A stretch of 54,351 bases of DNA, taken from NCBI GenBank assembly GCA_011087955.1, contig JAALKR010000013.1, positions 1 through 54,351 of the forward strand. Reading direction: 5' to 3'. A model generated the notes under the pieces. It saw only the letters and a list, made by a program, of their open reading frames with translations, had not been told where the DNA came from and did no database searches. This stretch comes from Oligoflexia bacterium. GTDB lineage: Bacteria > Bdellovibrionota > UBA1018 > CAIPTA01 > JAALKR01. Position numbers and translations under genes: made by a program. Positions 1 to 8,836 of the stretch are shown in pieces. Position 1 is the first letter of the stretch. Each line of letters starts with the position of its first letter.

Positions 1-56
1 TTCGTGAAGGCGGACGCACTGTGGGCGCTGGTGTTGTGACTGAGATCTTAGAGTAA
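1..56 (+). CDS. tuf: Elongation factor Tu, C-terminal end (partial)
   Basis: The window opens inside a gene whose last codons, read from base 3, give REGGRTVGAGVVTEILE and a TAA stop at 54-56. This is the conserved end of domain 3 of EF-Tu, the GTPase that brings aminoacyl-tRNA to the ribosome. A tuf gene just upstream of rpsJ is the usual join of the str and S10 operons. Only 17 complete codons are visible, so nothing can be said about the GTPase domain. Confidence 0.93.
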   Translation, partial: REGGRTVGAGVVTEILE

Positions 57-77
57 GCGGAGTTAGAGAAAAGGCGT

Positions 78-383
78 ATGGATACTAAGATTCGAATTAA
101 GTTAAAAGCTTTTGATCATAAGGTGCTGGATCAGTCGGTTTGGGAAATCGTGAACACAGCAAAGCAAACTGGTGCAAAGGTTGTGGGGCCGATTCCATTG
201 CCAACTGTGATCAATAAGTACACGGTCCTTCGATCGCCACACATTGATAAGAAGTCCCGTGAGCAGTTCGAGGTGCGTACTCACAAGCGTCTTCTTGATA
301 TTCTAGAACCCACTCCTCAGACAGTTGACTCTCTTATGAAGCTTGATTTGTCTGCAGGCGTAGATGTGGAAATTAAATCATAA
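78..383 (+). CDS. rpsJ: 30S ribosomal protein S10 (uS10)
   Basis: A 101-residue protein of normal family length. It carries the conserved [16 protein letters not shown] start, the GPIPLPT segment and the [12 protein letters not shown] segment that packs in the 30S head. In the family, uS10 also partners NusB in transcription antitermination. It is the first gene of the S10 operon, 21 nt after tuf, with no obvious separate promoter in that short gap. The ATG at 78 is the only start that gives a family-length product. Confidence 0.97.
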   Translation: MDTKIRIKLKAFDHKVLDQSVWEIVNTAKQTGAKVVGPIPLPTVINKYTVLRSPHIDKKSREQFEVRTHKRLLDILEPTPQTVDSLMKLDLSAGVDVEIKS

Positions 384-420
384 GATTTGAATATGAGATT
401 TGAGTAGAGGATAAGTAGTA

Positions 421-1119
421 ATGAGCAAAGAAGCAAAGGCAGTAGAGGAACAATCGGGAGCCGCAGCTCCGACTGGGTTCCCGCTAGATTGCGTCTATGG
501 CGTAAAGGCTGGCATGACCAGAGTTTTTCGGGAAAGTGGTGAAAGTATTCCTGTGACAGTTCTTGATTTAAGCGACGATACGATTGTGACTCAAGTGAAG
601 ACACAAGAAAAAGATGGCTATAGTGCGCTCCAGTTAGGGTTTCGAGCAAAGAAGCAGCAAAAAGCGAAGAAGGCAGAAATTGGTCATTTCAAAAAAGCTA
701 AGGCTCCTGCATTCTACGCGGTAGCTGAGCGACGTTTAGATAAGGACGCTCAAGTAGAGACTGGCGCTTCTGTGAACGCTGAATTCCTTTCCGAGGGTGC
801 CGTCGTTGATGTGCGATCTAAGACAAAAGGTAAGGGCTTCCAAGGCGTGATGAAGCGTTGGAATTTCAGTGGTGCGCCGGCTACCCATGGGCACTCACTT
901 TCCCACCGCGTGCCTGGGTCTATCGGTATGTGTACATCACCTGCACGTGTTTCCCCGGGTAAGAAGCTGCCGGGCCAAATGGGCGCAAAGTTTCAGACTA
1001 CACAAAACCTCAAGGTAGTTGAGTTTGATCAAGAGAATAAGCTTCTTCTTGTACGTGGTGCAGTTCCTGGCGGCAAGAATGCTGTTGTACGCATCACGAA
1101 GAGTAAGAAGAAGGGCTGA
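421..1119 (+). CDS. rplC: 50S ribosomal protein L3 (uL3)
   Basis: A 232-residue uL3, which helps nucleate 50S assembly and reaches towards the peptidyl transferase centre. The family core begins at about residue 25 (VYGVKAGMTRVF). The central loop THGHSLSHRVPGSIG and the segment GKKLPGQMG are both present. Ahead of the core is an extra Glu/Ala-rich stretch of about 24 residues, so the protein is longer than E. coli L3 (209). It lies 37 nt after rpsJ. A later start inside the extension is possible, but the ATG at 421 is the first and is well placed. Confidence 0.96.
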   Translation: MSKEAKAVEEQSGAAAPTGFPLDCVYGVKAGMTRVFRESGESIPVTVLDLSDDTIVTQVKTQEKDGYSALQLGFRAKKQQKAKKAEIGHFKKAKAPAFYAVAERRLDKDAQVETGASVNAEFLSEGAVVDVRSKTKGKGFQGVMKRWNFSGAPATHGHSLSHRVPGSIGMCTSPARVSPGKKLPGQMGAKFQTTQNLKVVEFDQENKLLLVRGAVPGGKNAVVRITKSKKKG

Positions 1120-1130
1120 GGGTTTCGGTG

Positions 1131-1754
1131 ATGGCAAAGGTAAAAGTATTTAATGTGGATAAAAAGCCAGTTGGTGAGGTCGATCTGCCAGACACTGTTT
1201 TCGGTGTTAAGGTAAATGAGGCACTTGTTCACCAGGTGGTTGTTGCTCAATTAGCGGGTCGTCGCCAAGGCACTGCTAGCACCAAAACAAAAGCAGAAGT
1301 CCGCGGTGGTGGTCGGAAGCCGTTTAAGCAAAAGGGCACTGGTCGCGCGCGACAAGGTTCTTCTCGCTCCCCTCTATTGGTGGGTGGTGGTGCCGCGCAT
1401 GGTCCAAAGCCAAGGGACTACACTCAAAAAGTTCCTCGCAAGGTTGCACGAGGTGCACTGCGCTCGGCTCTTTCTGATCGATTGGCCTCTAAGCATTTGG
1501 TCGTAATCGACACATTAAAGCTTAAAGAAGCAAAGACGAAGGAAATGCATGACTTACTCGTTAATAGATTTGGTATGGATAAGGCTCTGATTATCGATAT
1601 GGATAACAGAGAGGTTTCTTTGGGTGTCAGGAATTTGAAGAACCATAAGTATTTAAAAACTCAAGGCACGAACGTTTATGACATTATTCGCCACGAGTGG
1701 TTGGTGCTAAGTAAAGATGCTGCGCTTGCGTTAGGCGAGCGATTGGCTCCGTAA
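1131..1754 (+). CDS. rplD: 50S ribosomal protein L4 (uL4)
   Basis: A 207-residue uL4, a 23S rRNA-binding protein that lines the peptide exit tunnel with a long basic loop. The loop is visible at about residues 45-90 (VRGGGRKPFKQKGTGRARQGS, then PKPRDYTQKVPRKV). An in-frame GTG at 1128 directly precedes the ATG at 1131. The ATG is chosen because GAGGG at 1118-1122 is then 8 nt away. In some gammaproteobacteria L4 represses its own operon; no S10 leader of that type is visible here. Confidence 0.96.
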   Translation: MAKVKVFNVDKKPVGEVDLPDTVFGVKVNEALVHQVVVAQLAGRRQGTASTKTKAEVRGGGRKPFKQKGTGRARQGSSRSPLLVGGGAAHGPKPRDYTQKVPRKVARGALRSALSDRLASKHLVVIDTLKLKEAKTKEMHDLLVNRFGMDKALIIDMDNREVSLGVRNLKNHKYLKTQGTNVYDIIRHEWLVLSKDAALALGERLAP

Positions 1755-1766
1755 GAGGATTGAGCG

Positions 1767-2057
1767 ATGGATAACGGTTTAAAGATAGTTAAATGCCCGC
1801 TTCTTAGCGAGAAGTCTAGTGAGCAAGGTGAGGCGGATAACAAAGTTTATTTTAAAGTTGCCTCTGGCGCGACAAAGCCTCAGCTTCGTGAAGCGATTGA
1901 GCGTTACTTTAAAGTTAAAGTTCGAAATGTAAACACTATGGTGATGCCAGGTAAGCCTTATCACTCAAGGAGGGGCTTTAAGAAGAATAGCTCGTGGAAG
2001 AAAGCGGTCGTTACTCTGCGTGAGGGTGACAAAATCGAATTCTTTAAAGGAGTGTAA
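1767..2057 (+). CDS. rplW: 50S ribosomal protein L23 (uL23)
   Basis: A 96-residue uL23, which sits at the tunnel exit and in the family docks trigger factor and SRP. The N-terminal VKCPLLSEKSSEQ matches the family TEKS motif area. The middle (FKVKVRNVNTMVMPGK) and the C-terminal KKAVVTLREGDKIEFF are typical. It lies 12 nt after rplD and 3 nt before rplB, in the standard operon order. Confidence 0.96.
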   Translation: MDNGLKIVKCPLLSEKSSEQGEADNKVYFKVASGATKPQLREAIERYFKVKVRNVNTMVMPGKPYHSRRGFKKNSSWKKAVVTLREGDKIEFFKGV

Positions 2058-2060
2058 ACG

Positions 2061-2885
2061 ATGGGATTAAAGAAGTATAACCCAACAACACCCTCGCTTC
2101 GTTACAGAACTGTAATTGATTACAGCGAATTGACGAAGAAGGCTCCAGAGAAGCACTTAACAAAGAGTTTAAAGAAGGCTGCTGGTCGGAACAATTCTGG
2201 ACGTATTACATGTCGCCATAAGGGTGGCGGTGTAAAGCGGAAATATAGAATCATAGATTTCAAGCGCAACAAGGTGGACCTTCCAGGCAAGGTCACAGCA
2301 CTTGAGTATGATCCAAACCGTTCAGCATTCTTAGCTTTGGTTACTTATACAGATGGTGAGAAGCGATATATTCTGGCTCCATTAAATTTGAAGGTTGGTG
2401 ACACGGTTATTTCTAGTGAAACAGCTGATATTAAGCCAGGCAACGCTCTTAGTATTAAGAATATTCCAACAGGTGCCTTGCTTCACAATATTGAGATGAA
2501 GCCAGGCAAGGGTGGGCAGATCGTGCGTTCGGCTGGGTCTTACGCGCAACTTGTGGCGAAAGATTCGGAATATTGCCAGATAAAATTGCCATCCGGTGAA
2601 GTTCGAAAGGTTTCTGTTAATTGTAAGGCCACGATTGGTCAAATTGGCAACACAGATCACGAAAACGTAAAAATTGGTTCTGCTGGTCGGTCTCGTAAGC
2701 TTGGTCGTCGCCCAACTGTTCGTGGTGTAGTAATGAACCCGGTTGACCATCCTATGGGTGGTGGTGAAGGCCGTGCCTCTGGTGGAATTCCGCGCTCTCC
2801 ATGGGGGTGGTGTACTAAGGGTCTGAAGACTCGTAAGAACAAGCGTACAGATAAATTTATTGTAAAGCGAAGAGGTAAGAAATAA
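2061..2885 (+). CDS. rplB: 50S ribosomal protein L2 (uL2)
   Basis: A 274-residue uL2, essential for subunit joining and peptidyl transferase activity. The N-terminal RNA-binding stretch [20 protein letters not shown] and the C-terminal NPVDHP...[10 protein letters not shown] segment are intact. The functionally important His of the VDHP motif is kept, but the next motif residue, usually His in VDHPHGGGEG, is Met here. The stop overlaps the rpsS start as TAATG, which suggests translational coupling. Confidence 0.97.
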   Translation: MGLKKYNPTTPSLRYRTVIDYSELTKKAPEKHLTKSLKKAAGRNNSGRITCRHKGGGVKRKYRIIDFKRNKVDLPGKVTALEYDPNRSAFLALVTYTDGEKRYILAPLNLKVGDTVISSETADIKPGNALSIKNIPTGALLHNIEMKPGKGGQIVRSAGSYAQLVAKDSEYCQIKLPSGEVRKVSVNCKATIGQIGNTDHENVKIGSAGRSRKLGRRPTVRGVVMNPVDHPMGGGEGRASGGIPRSPWGWCTKGLKTRKNKRTDKFIVKRRGKK

Positions 2886-3154
2886 TGAGTCGATCATTAT
2901 ATAAGGGGCCATTTGTAGATTATCATTTGCAGAAAAAAATTGATAAGGCTCGTGAGGGTAGTAGTAAGGATATGATCAAGACTTGGTCGCGCCGTTCGAC
3001 GATTACCCCGGATTTTATTGGATTTACGTTTGCAGTTCACAACGGGCGTAAGTTTATTCCTGTATTCGTGACTGAAAACATGGTTGGCCATAAGCTTGGT
3101 GAGTTTGCTTTAACTCGTACTTTCAGCGGCCATACGGCGGACAAGAAGAAGTAA
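2885..3154 (+). CDS. rpsS: 30S ribosomal protein S19 (uS19)
   Basis: An 89-residue uS19 of the 30S head, near the A-site finger contact. It shows [13 protein letters not shown] at the start, then [19 protein letters not shown], and ends with [15 protein letters not shown], all family hallmarks. The start overlaps the rplB stop by one base. It is followed 18 nt later by rplV. Confidence 0.97.
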   Translation: MSRSLYKGPFVDYHLQKKIDKAREGSSKDMIKTWSRRSTITPDFIGFTFAVHNGRKFIPVFVTENMVGHKLGEFALTRTFSGHTADKKK

Positions 3155-3172
3155 GGTTTAGGAGATTAAGAA

Positions 3173-3508
3173 ATGGGAGCGCGAGCGAAAGCAAAATATA
3201 TCAGAATTACGCCTCGGAAGTTGCGTACAGTTTCTGATTTAGTGCGCGGTAAGGATATCAATGAGGCACTTACCATTCTTAAGTTTAGCCCTCGTCGTCG
3301 AGCTGCAACTGCAATTTCGAAAGTTTTAGAAAGTGCTGTAGCGAATGCTGATCAAACGGGCAAGGTAGATGTTGATACGCTCTATGTAAGGACTTTGATG
3401 ATTGACCAAGGTCCGGCGCTTAAGCGTTATATGCCGCGGGCGCAAGGTAGGGCATTTCGAATTTTAAAGCGGACGAGTCATATCTCCGTAGTGTTGGAGG
3501 AGAAGTAA
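3173..3508 (+). CDS. rplV: 50S ribosomal protein L22 (uL22)
   Basis: A 111-residue uL22 whose long beta hairpin lines the exit tunnel. Family segments seen are [14 protein letters not shown]-like residues near the start, [22 protein letters not shown] in the middle, and the hairpin residues [25 protein letters not shown] at the end. In the family, changes in this hairpin give macrolide resistance; the hairpin here looks ordinary. It shares one base with rpsC (TAATG). Confidence 0.97.
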   Translation: MGARAKAKYIRITPRKLRTVSDLVRGKDINEALTILKFSPRRRAATAISKVLESAVANADQTGKVDVDTLYVRTLMIDQGPALKRYMPRAQGRAFRILKRTSHISVVLEEK

Positions 3509-4191
3509 TGGGTCAAAAGGTAAACCCAATTGGTTTTCGTATTGGAGTTTCCAAGACTTGGTCGTCTCGCTGGTATGCGAATCCGAAGGAATATGGGGCG
3601 CTCCTGCATGAGGACTTGAAGCTTCGTAGGTACTTGAAGAAGAAGCTATACAGTGCGGGTATTTCTCGCGTTGAGATCGAGCGTGCTGCCGATAAGGTGA
3701 AGGTTAATGTTTATAGCTCTCGTCCTGGCCTAATCATTGGGAAAAAAGGTTCGGGCGTAGATTCACTTCGCGCAGAAGTTCAACAGCTTACTAAGAATGA
3801 GTTAGTCCTTAACGTCCTTGAAGTTCGCAAACCGGAGACGGACGCAACTTTGGTAGCAGAGAACATCGCAAATCAGCTAGAGCGTCGTATCTCTTTCCGT
3901 CGTGCAATGAAGAAAGCAATGGCGACGGCGATCAAGATGGGTGTTCGTGGAATGAAAGTAAAAGTTTCTGGTCGTCTGGGTGGGGCAGATATTGCTCGCA
4001 CTGAGGATTATGCTGAGGGCTCAACCCCACTTCACACATTAATGGCCGACATTGATTACGGTGTTGCGACAGCGAAGACAACTCACGGACAGATCGGGAT
4101 TAAGACTTGGATCTACCGTGGCAGCCTTTTTAGGCAAAAGGGTGGGCCAAACCAGGGTGCTGGGCCTGACCAAGTGTTGGATTTGAGATAG
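3508..4191 (+). CDS. rpsC: 30S ribosomal protein S3 (uS3)
   Basis: A 227-residue uS3 with an N-terminal [13 protein letters not shown], a KH domain with the GxxG signature in [14 protein letters not shown] (about residues 75-90), and the C-terminal [16 protein letters not shown] and IKTWIYRG segments. uS3 forms part of the mRNA entry helicase site of the 30S subunit. The start overlaps the rplV stop, so translation is probably coupled. Confidence 0.97.
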   Translation: MGQKVNPIGFRIGVSKTWSSRWYANPKEYGALLHEDLKLRRYLKKKLYSAGISRVEIERAADKVKVNVYSSRPGLIIGKKGSGVDSLRAEVQQLTKNELVLNVLEVRKPETDATLVAENIANQLERRISFRRAMKKAMATAIKMGVRGMKVKVSGRLGGADIARTEDYAEGSTPLHTLMADIDYGVATAKTTHGQIGIKTWIYRGSLFRQKGGPNQGAGPDQVLDLR

Positions 4192-4203
4192 GAGATTAGT
4201 GTC

Positions 4204-4620
4204 ATGTTGATGCCTAAACGTGTGAAATGGAGAAAGCAGCACACTGGTCGTATGACTGGTCAGGCGCTTCGCGGATCGACGCTTGCGTACGGTGACTTCG
4301 CATTGCAGGCCACTGAGTGTGGTCGAATTACTTCGCGCCAAATTGAGGCTGCCCGTATTGCGATGACTCGTTTTACGAAGCGGGGCGGCCGTACTTGGAT
4401 CCGAATTTTCCCACACAAACCAATTACTAAGAAGCCAGCGGAAGTTCGAATGGGTTCCGGTAAAGGCAACGTAGAGTACTGGGCGGCAATTGTTAAGCCC
4501 GGCAGGATCATATTTGAAATGGAAGGTGTGCCGAAGGGGGTCGCAGTTGAAGCGCTTCGACTGGCGAAGCACAAGCTTCCAGTGAAGACAAAAACTATTG
4601 TGCGCGAGGGTGTTAACTAA
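4204..4620 (+). CDS. rplP: 50S ribosomal protein L16 (uL16)
   Basis: A 138-residue uL16, which helps place the tRNA at the A site. It opens with [16 protein letters not shown] and has the conserved central segments [18 protein letters not shown] and [21 protein letters not shown]. The length equals that of most bacterial L16 proteins. ATG at 4204 is preferred over ATG at 4210 because family members keep the short MLxPKR start. The stop overlaps the rpmC start (TAATG). Confidence 0.97.
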   Translation: MLMPKRVKWRKQHTGRMTGQALRGSTLAYGDFALQATECGRITSRQIEAARIAMTRFTKRGGRTWIRIFPHKPITKKPAEVRMGSGKGNVEYWAAIVKPGRIIFEMEGVPKGVAVEALRLAKHKLPVKTKTIVREGVN

Positions 4621-4850
4621 TGGCTTACCGAAGATCGAAATCAATTAGAGAAATTCGCGGGCTTAGCGTGGCTGAATTGAAGAACAAGATCCGCGATTTG
4701 GAAGAGCACCAGTTTCAGTTGCGAATGCAATTCCGCACGGGCCAGTTGGCAAGTACAGCGATGATCGGTTTAGCACGCGGGGAAATGGCACGAGCAAAAA
4801 CAGTTTTACTAGAAAAACAGAGGGCGGAATCCGCCACTGTAAAAGTGTAG
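4620..4850 (+). CDS. rpmC: 50S ribosomal protein L29 (uL29)
   Basis: A 76-residue helical hairpin protein of the tunnel exit rim. It has the family pattern SVAELKNKIRDLEEHQFQLRMQFRTGQL followed by a second basic helix. It is slightly longer than E. coli L29 (63 residues), with the extra residues at both ends. It is coupled to rplP by a one-base overlap and sits in the standard order before rpsQ. Confidence 0.95.
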   Translation: MAYRRSKSIREIRGLSVAELKNKIRDLEEHQFQLRMQFRTGQLASTAMIGLARGEMARAKTVLLEKQRAESATVKV

Positions 4851-4864
4851 GAGCGTAAAGATTC

Positions 4865-5176
4865 ATGAATGCTGCAGCAAAAACTCAAACAAAAGCAGAA
4901 GCAAAGGCGGGAGTAAAGTCAGTAAAGCGCCGCGCTCCTGAAGAGATCGGTATTGTTGCCTCCAATAAGATGGAGAAGACGATCGTAGTGAAAGTCACTC
5001 GTCGAGTAAAGCACCCACTTTATAAGAAGTATGTGACGAAGACAAAGCGTGTGAAGGCACACGATGAGAAAAATATAGCAGGAGTTGGTGACCAAGTTTT
5101 GATTGTGGAAACGCGACCTACAAGTAAGCAAAAGCGATATGCGTTGAAACAAGTTATTCGAAAGGCTCGATACTAG
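4865..5176 (+). CDS. rpsQ: 30S ribosomal protein S17 (uS17)
   Basis: A 103-residue uS17, an early 16S rRNA binder. The OB-fold core begins at about residue 27 with GIVASNKMEKTIVVKVTRRVKHPLYKKYV and continues with the VETRPTSKQKRYAL segment. The first 25 residues are an Ala/Lys-rich extension absent from short S17 proteins, similar in style to the tails on uL3, uL5 and bL17 in this operon. A start further in would remove it, but no better start is obvious. Confidence 0.95.
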   Translation: MNAAAKTQTKAEAKAGVKSVKRRAPEEIGIVASNKMEKTIVVKVTRRVKHPLYKKYVTKTKRVKAHDEKNIAGVGDQVLIVETRPTSKQKRYALKQVIRKARY

Positions 5177-5206
5177 TTGTTGGGTTGGAATGAAGAGGAT
5201 TTAGCC

Positions 5207-5575
5207 ATGATTCAACAGGAGAGTCGTTTAGGAGTAGCGGATAATTCAGGAGCGAAGCAGCTTCAATGCATCCGTGTGCTGGGTGGCACTCGTCGGCGTT
5301 ATGCAGGCGTGGGTGATATTATTGTGGCGGCAGTCAAGGATGCGGATGCAAAATCAAAGATCAAAAAAGGCGATGTGGTTAAAGCGGTTATCGTTCGAAC
5401 TAAAAAGGAAATTGGACGTAATGACGGCGCTTATATTCGGTTTGATGATAACGCGGCTGTTGTAGTGAATAACAACAAGGAGCCGGTTGGAACTCGTGTG
5501 TTTGGACCTATCCCACGGGAGCTTCGCGGTAAGGGATATATGAAAATTATTTCTTTAGCCCCAGAGGTTTTGTAA
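5207..5575 (+). CDS. rplN: 50S ribosomal protein L14 (uL14)
   Basis: A 122-residue uL14 forming an inter-subunit bridge. It starts [27 protein letters not shown] and contains [22 protein letters not shown] and [13 protein letters not shown], all typical. The frame is open back to a TTG at 5177 right after rpsQ, but ATG at 5207 fits the family and has GAAGAGGA about 7 nt upstream. The next gene is rplE after only 2 nt, with no rplX between them. Confidence 0.97.
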   Translation: MIQQESRLGVADNSGAKQLQCIRVLGGTRRRYAGVGDIIVAAVKDADAKSKIKKGDVVKAVIVRTKKEIGRNDGAYIRFDDNAAVVVNNNKEPVGTRVFGPIPRELRGKGYMKIISLAPEVL

Positions 5576-5577
5576 AA

Positions 5578-6213
5578 ATGGCAAGTAGTAAAGATAAGAA
5601 AAAAGGCGGTAGCAAGAAAAAAGGCGTTGACTACTACGAGGTAGCCGAGGTGGATTTTCCGAGGGCAGCCCGTCCTTCGCGTTTACAGGCAAAATACGTA
5701 AAAGAGATTGTGCCCGCACTGAAAGAAAAACTTGGCTTTAAAAACGTAATGAACGTGCCAAGGTTAACGTCGATTACGGTCAACTCTATGACGGGTGATG
5801 CAGTCGGCACTCCTAAGGTGCTGGATGCAGTCGCCGGCGAGATGGCTGTGATCACAGGGCAGAAGCCAATTTTGACTCGCGCCAAGAAGTCTATTGCGGG
5901 TTTCAAGCTTCGCGAAGGAATGCCGCTAGGTGCGCGCGTCACTCTTCGCGGAAAGCGTATGTATGAATTTATGGATCGTTTAGTGAACGTGGCGCTTCCG
6001 CGAGTGCGTGATTTTTCGGGTGTAAATCCGAAGGCACTCGATGGTCGTGGCAATTACACGCTGGGACTTAAAGATCAGATGGTCTTCCCAGAAATCGACT
6101 TCGATAAAATTGAGAAGTCCAGAGGTATGAGTATCACTTTCGTAACTACCGCTAAGGATAATGAAAGTGCCCGCGTTTTGCTAGGTGAACTAGGAATGCC
6201 ATTTAAGAAATAA
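5578..6213 (+). CDS. rplE: 50S ribosomal protein L5 (uL5) with N-terminal extension
   Basis: A 211-residue uL5, the 5S rRNA-binding protein of the central protuberance. The core from about residue 38 ([23 protein letters not shown]) to the end is clear, including [19 protein letters not shown], the RDFSGVN loop and [10 protein letters not shown]. coli L5 is 179 residues, so about 36 extra residues lie in front. They are Lys/Gly-rich at first ([12 protein letters not shown]), then [19 protein letters not shown]. The conserved NMGVGEA-like segment is weakened to NSMTGDA. It directly follows rplN and precedes rpsH. Confidence 0.95.
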   Translation: MASSKDKKKGGSKKKGVDYYEVAEVDFPRAARPSRLQAKYVKEIVPALKEKLGFKNVMNVPRLTSITVNSMTGDAVGTPKVLDAVAGEMAVITGQKPILTRAKKSIAGFKLREGMPLGARVTLRGKRMYEFMDRLVNVALPRVRDFSGVNPKALDGRGNYTLGLKDQMVFPEIDFDKIEKSRGMSITFVTTAKDNESARVLLGELGMPFKK

Positions 6214-6224
6214 GGAGTAGATGA

Positions 6225-6620
6225 ATGGTAACTGATCCAATTGCAGATTTATTAACCCGAATTCGGAACGCTAATTCAGCGGAGTTGGAAGCACTAGAGG
6301 TTCCAGCATCTCGAATCAAGGCCAATATTGTTAAGGTGATGAAGGCTGAAGGGTATATTCGGAATTTTCGCTTGATTAATGTGCATGGTAAGCACGTAAT
6401 TCGCGTTTATCTAAAACGTGACGACAGAGGTAAAAAGGTGCTTCGCAATCTTCAGCGAGTGAGCCGACCTGGTCGTCGGGTTTATGTTAATGTCGATAGC
6501 TTACCAAAGACACTTAACGGCGCGGGTACTGTAATCATCTCGACCCCTAAAGGTGTGATGACGACTCACGAAGCTAAGCGACAGCGCGTGGGTGGCGAAG
6601 TGCTGTGTACAGTTTGGTAG
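6225..6620 (+). CDS. rpsH: 30S ribosomal protein S8 (uS8)
   Basis: A 131-residue uS8, a primary 16S rRNA binder. It starts MVTDPIADLLTRIRNAN and ends with the family signature STPKGVMTTHEAKRQRVGGEVLCTVW. In E. coli this protein represses the spc operon by binding near rplE; no such site was identified by eye. It starts 11 nt after rplE, leaving no room for rpsN, which usually lies here. Confidence 0.97.
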   Translation: MVTDPIADLLTRIRNANSAELEALEVPASRIKANIVKVMKAEGYIRNFRLINVHGKHVIRVYLKRDDRGKKVLRNLQRVSRPGRRVYVNVDSLPKTLNGAGTVIISTPKGVMTTHEAKRQRVGGEVLCTVW

Positions 6621-6632
6621 TAGGAGTTAGTA

Positions 6633-7181
6633 ATGTCTCGAATAGGAAATACACCAGTTAAAGTGCCTTCAAATGTAAAGGTTAGCAACGCTGGTGATGT
6701 CTACAATTTTGAAGGACCTAAAGGAAAGCTAAGTCATGAGATTCCTGCTGGAATCATGGTGTCTATTGCAGATGATGTGATGATATTTAAGCGCGACGAC
6801 AATGTCGAAAACGCAGCGGCACTTCACGGCCTTACTCGTACATTGATGAACAACTGCGTTCAGGGTGTGTCCCAAGGCTTTAAAAAAGTACTTGAAATTA
6901 ATGGTGTTGGTTACCGCGCTCAAGTTCAAGGGAATAAAATTAATTTGGTTTTAGGTTTTTCTCACCCAGTTGAATATCCGCTCCCGGAGGGGCTGACAGC
7001 TAAAGTCGATAAGAATACTGTTTTGACTATCATGGGCGCTGATAAGCAGGTGGTTGGGCAGGTGGCTGCAAATATTCGTAGCCTACGTCCTGTTGAGCCT
7101 TACCAAGGCAAGGGTATTCGTTACAGAGGTGAGCATGTGATTCGTAAGGCTGGTAAGGCAGCCGGCGGTAAGTCAGCGTAG
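6633..7181 (+). CDS. rplF: 50S ribosomal protein L6 (uL6)
   Basis: A 182-residue uL6 with the usual two-repeat fold. It starts MSRIGNTPVKVPSNVKV, has GLTRTLMNNCVQGVSQGFKKVLEINGVGYRAQ in the middle, and the C-terminal PVEPYQGKGIRYRGEHVIRKAGK signature. The length matches the family. It lies near the factor-binding site of the 50S subunit. Confidence 0.97.
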   Translation: MSRIGNTPVKVPSNVKVSNAGDVYNFEGPKGKLSHEIPAGIMVSIADDVMIFKRDDNVENAAALHGLTRTLMNNCVQGVSQGFKKVLEINGVGYRAQVQGNKINLVLGFSHPVEYPLPEGLTAKVDKNTVLTIMGADKQVVGQVAANIRSLRPVEPYQGKGIRYRGEHVIRKAGKAAGGKSA

Positions 7182-7207
7182 GCATAATAAGCGTAAGGAG
7201 TTAAGAC

Positions 7208-7576
7208 GTGCTTAGACGTATTAGTAAAAAAGAGAGGCCTTCTACGACGGCTCGGAATCGACGCAAGTGTAAGATTCGCTCGAAGCTTTCTGGGACTGCT
7301 GAATGTCCTCGACTAACAGTGTTTCGTAGTAATACAGCTATGTATGCTCAGTTGATTGATGACGAGGGCGGGAAGACGCTTGGCTCTGCTTCAACTGTAA
7401 CTTTGAAGAAGCTGAAGAATACTGTTGAGGGCGCGAAGGGCTTGGGCGCTGCAATCGCAGGTATTTGTAGAGAGAAGTCAATTGATAACGTGGTTTATGA
7501 TCGTAATGGTTATTTGTACCACGGTAAAATTAAGGCGATCGCTGAAGGTGTTCGTGAGGCTGGCCTGAAGATTTAG
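7208..7576 (+). CDS. rplR: 50S ribosomal protein L18 (uL18)
   Basis: A 122-residue uL18, which binds 5S rRNA together with uL5. Family segments include [35 protein letters not shown] and the C-terminal [23 protein letters not shown]. The start is GTG at 7208, preceded by AAGGAG at 7195-7200 at good spacing. Confidence 0.96.
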   Translation: MLRRISKKERPSTTARNRRKCKIRSKLSGTAECPRLTVFRSNTAMYAQLIDDEGGKTLGSASTVTLKKLKNTVEGAKGLGAAIAGICREKSIDNVVYDRNGYLYHGKIKAIAEGVREAGLKI

Positions 7577-7590
7577 GGATAAAGAAAATT

Positions 7591-8115
7591 ATGCAGAACA
7601 ATAGAGACAAAAAAAACAACATAACAACAGACGGTGAAAACTTTGACGAAAAGGTGCTTTACATCAACCGTGTGGCAAAAGTCGTAAAGGGTGGTCGCCG
7701 CTTTAGCTTTTCAGCCATCGTTGTTGTTGGAAATCAGGCCGGCAAAGTTGGAGTTGGATTAGGTAAAGCTAATGAGGTCCCTGAGGCGATTAAGAAGGCT
7801 TCAAAGAATGCTAAAAAGAATACAGTAGATGTTCCCCTTACGGGGGAGGCGCGTACGGTTCCGCATGAGGTTATAGGTAAATTTGGCGCTGGCCGCGTAA
7901 TGATTAAGCCAGCTGGCGAAGGTACGGGTGTAATCGCTTCCGCAACTGTTCGCGGTATTTTGGAAGCGGCTGGAGTCCAGAATGTACGCACGAAAATTTT
8001 GAGAAGTAGAAACCCGCACAACGTTGTTAAGGCAACTTTGACGGGCCTGCTTGAAATGCGTAGCTTTGAAGATATAGCAAAAACTCGCGGTAAAGAAGTC
8101 GCAGAAATTTTATAA
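7591..8115 (+). CDS. rpsE: 30S ribosomal protein S5 (uS5)
   Basis: A 174-residue uS5 with the double-stranded RNA-binding N-domain ([27 protein letters not shown]) and the C-domain ([26 protein letters not shown]). In the family it affects decoding accuracy and mRNA unwinding at the entry pore. The first 20 residues are polar and Asn/Lys/Asp-rich. It is 14 nt downstream of rplR. Confidence 0.97.
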   Translation: MQNNRDKKNNITTDGENFDEKVLYINRVAKVVKGGRRFSFSAIVVVGNQAGKVGVGLGKANEVPEAIKKASKNAKKNTVDVPLTGEARTVPHEVIGKFGAGRVMIKPAGEGTGVIASATVRGILEAAGVQNVRTKILRSRNPHNVVKATLTGLLEMRSFEDIAKTRGKEVAEIL

Positions 8116-8136
8116 ACGACTGGAAGGTTATGCGCC

Positions 8137-8328
8137 ATGAGTGATAAAGGTACAATCACAGTTCGCTGTAAGAAGAGTACGATTGGTTGCACTAAGGATC
8201 AGATCGCTACTGTGAAGGGGCTTGGCCTTCGCAAATTAAACCAAGAGCGCACGCTGGAGAATACTCCATCCGTCCGCGGTATGATTAAAAAGGTAATCCA
8301 TTTAGTAGAAGTGGTTAAGGAAGGATAA
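8137..8328 (+). CDS. rpmD: 50S ribosomal protein L30 (uL30)
   Basis: A 63-residue uL30. The TVRCKKSTIGCTKDQIATVKGLGLRKLNQER segment fits the family pattern of a short strand, then a helix ending in GLGLRKxxxxR. It sits between rpsE and rplO as usual. uL30 is missing from some lineages, so its presence is a useful marker. Confidence 0.94.
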   Translation: MSDKGTITVRCKKSTIGCTKDQIATVKGLGLRKLNQERTLENTPSVRGMIKKVIHLVEVVKEG

Positions 8329-8332
8329 AGAC

Positions 8333-8833
8333 ATGCTTCGCCTGAATACATTGAAAAGTGCAAAGGGAGCCAAGCGCGGAAATAAACGCCTTGGTCGTGG
8401 TGCAGCCTCCGGTACGGGCGACACTTCTGGTAAAGGCCACAAAGGCCAGCGCGCGCGTAAGAGCGGTAACGCCCGCCCAGGTTATGAAGGCGGTCAAACG
8501 CCTCTTTATCGACGGGTTCCGAAGCGCGGATTCAGAAATATTTTTTCTACAGAATACATCACTATTAATGTAAGCGACTTAGATCGCTACGGACTTGGTG
8601 AGGTAAGCCTTGAGGAATTGAAGAAGGCCCGTAAGGTTAAGGGGAAAGAGAAGCTTCTAAAAATTCTTGGTAATGGAGGGCTTTCTAAAGTTGTAACCGT
8701 AAGGGCACACAAATTTACGAAGAGTGCTCAAGAAAAGATCGAAAAAGCAGGTGGAAAAGTTGAAGTGATAAGTACCGCGGCTAAACCAGTTGAGCGTAAA
8801 GCAGCAAAAGCGACAGCAACAAAAGGAATTTAA
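8333..8833 (+). CDS. rplO: 50S ribosomal protein L15 (uL15)
   Basis: A 166-residue uL15. The Gly-rich N-terminus (KRGNKRLGRGAASGTGDTSGKGHKGQ) and GYEGGQTPLYRRVPKRGF are diagnostic. The end carries about 20 extra Ala/Lys-rich residues compared with E. coli L15 (144). uL15 is a late-assembling 50S protein. It lies 3 nt before secY, the conserved arrangement. Confidence 0.96.
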   Translation: MLRLNTLKSAKGAKRGNKRLGRGAASGTGDTSGKGHKGQRARKSGNARPGYEGGQTPLYRRVPKRGFRNIFSTEYITINVSDLDRYGLGEVSLEELKKARKVKGKEKLLKILGNGGLSKVVTVRAHKFTKSAQEKIEKAGGKVEVISTAAKPVERKAAKATATKGI

Positions 8834-8836
8834 TTT

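Noticed and set aside
5634-6053. A 139-residue minus-strand open frame across rplE
   Set aside because: It is antisense to a clear uL5 gene; Ser/Ala/Pro-rich shadows are common opposite such genes.
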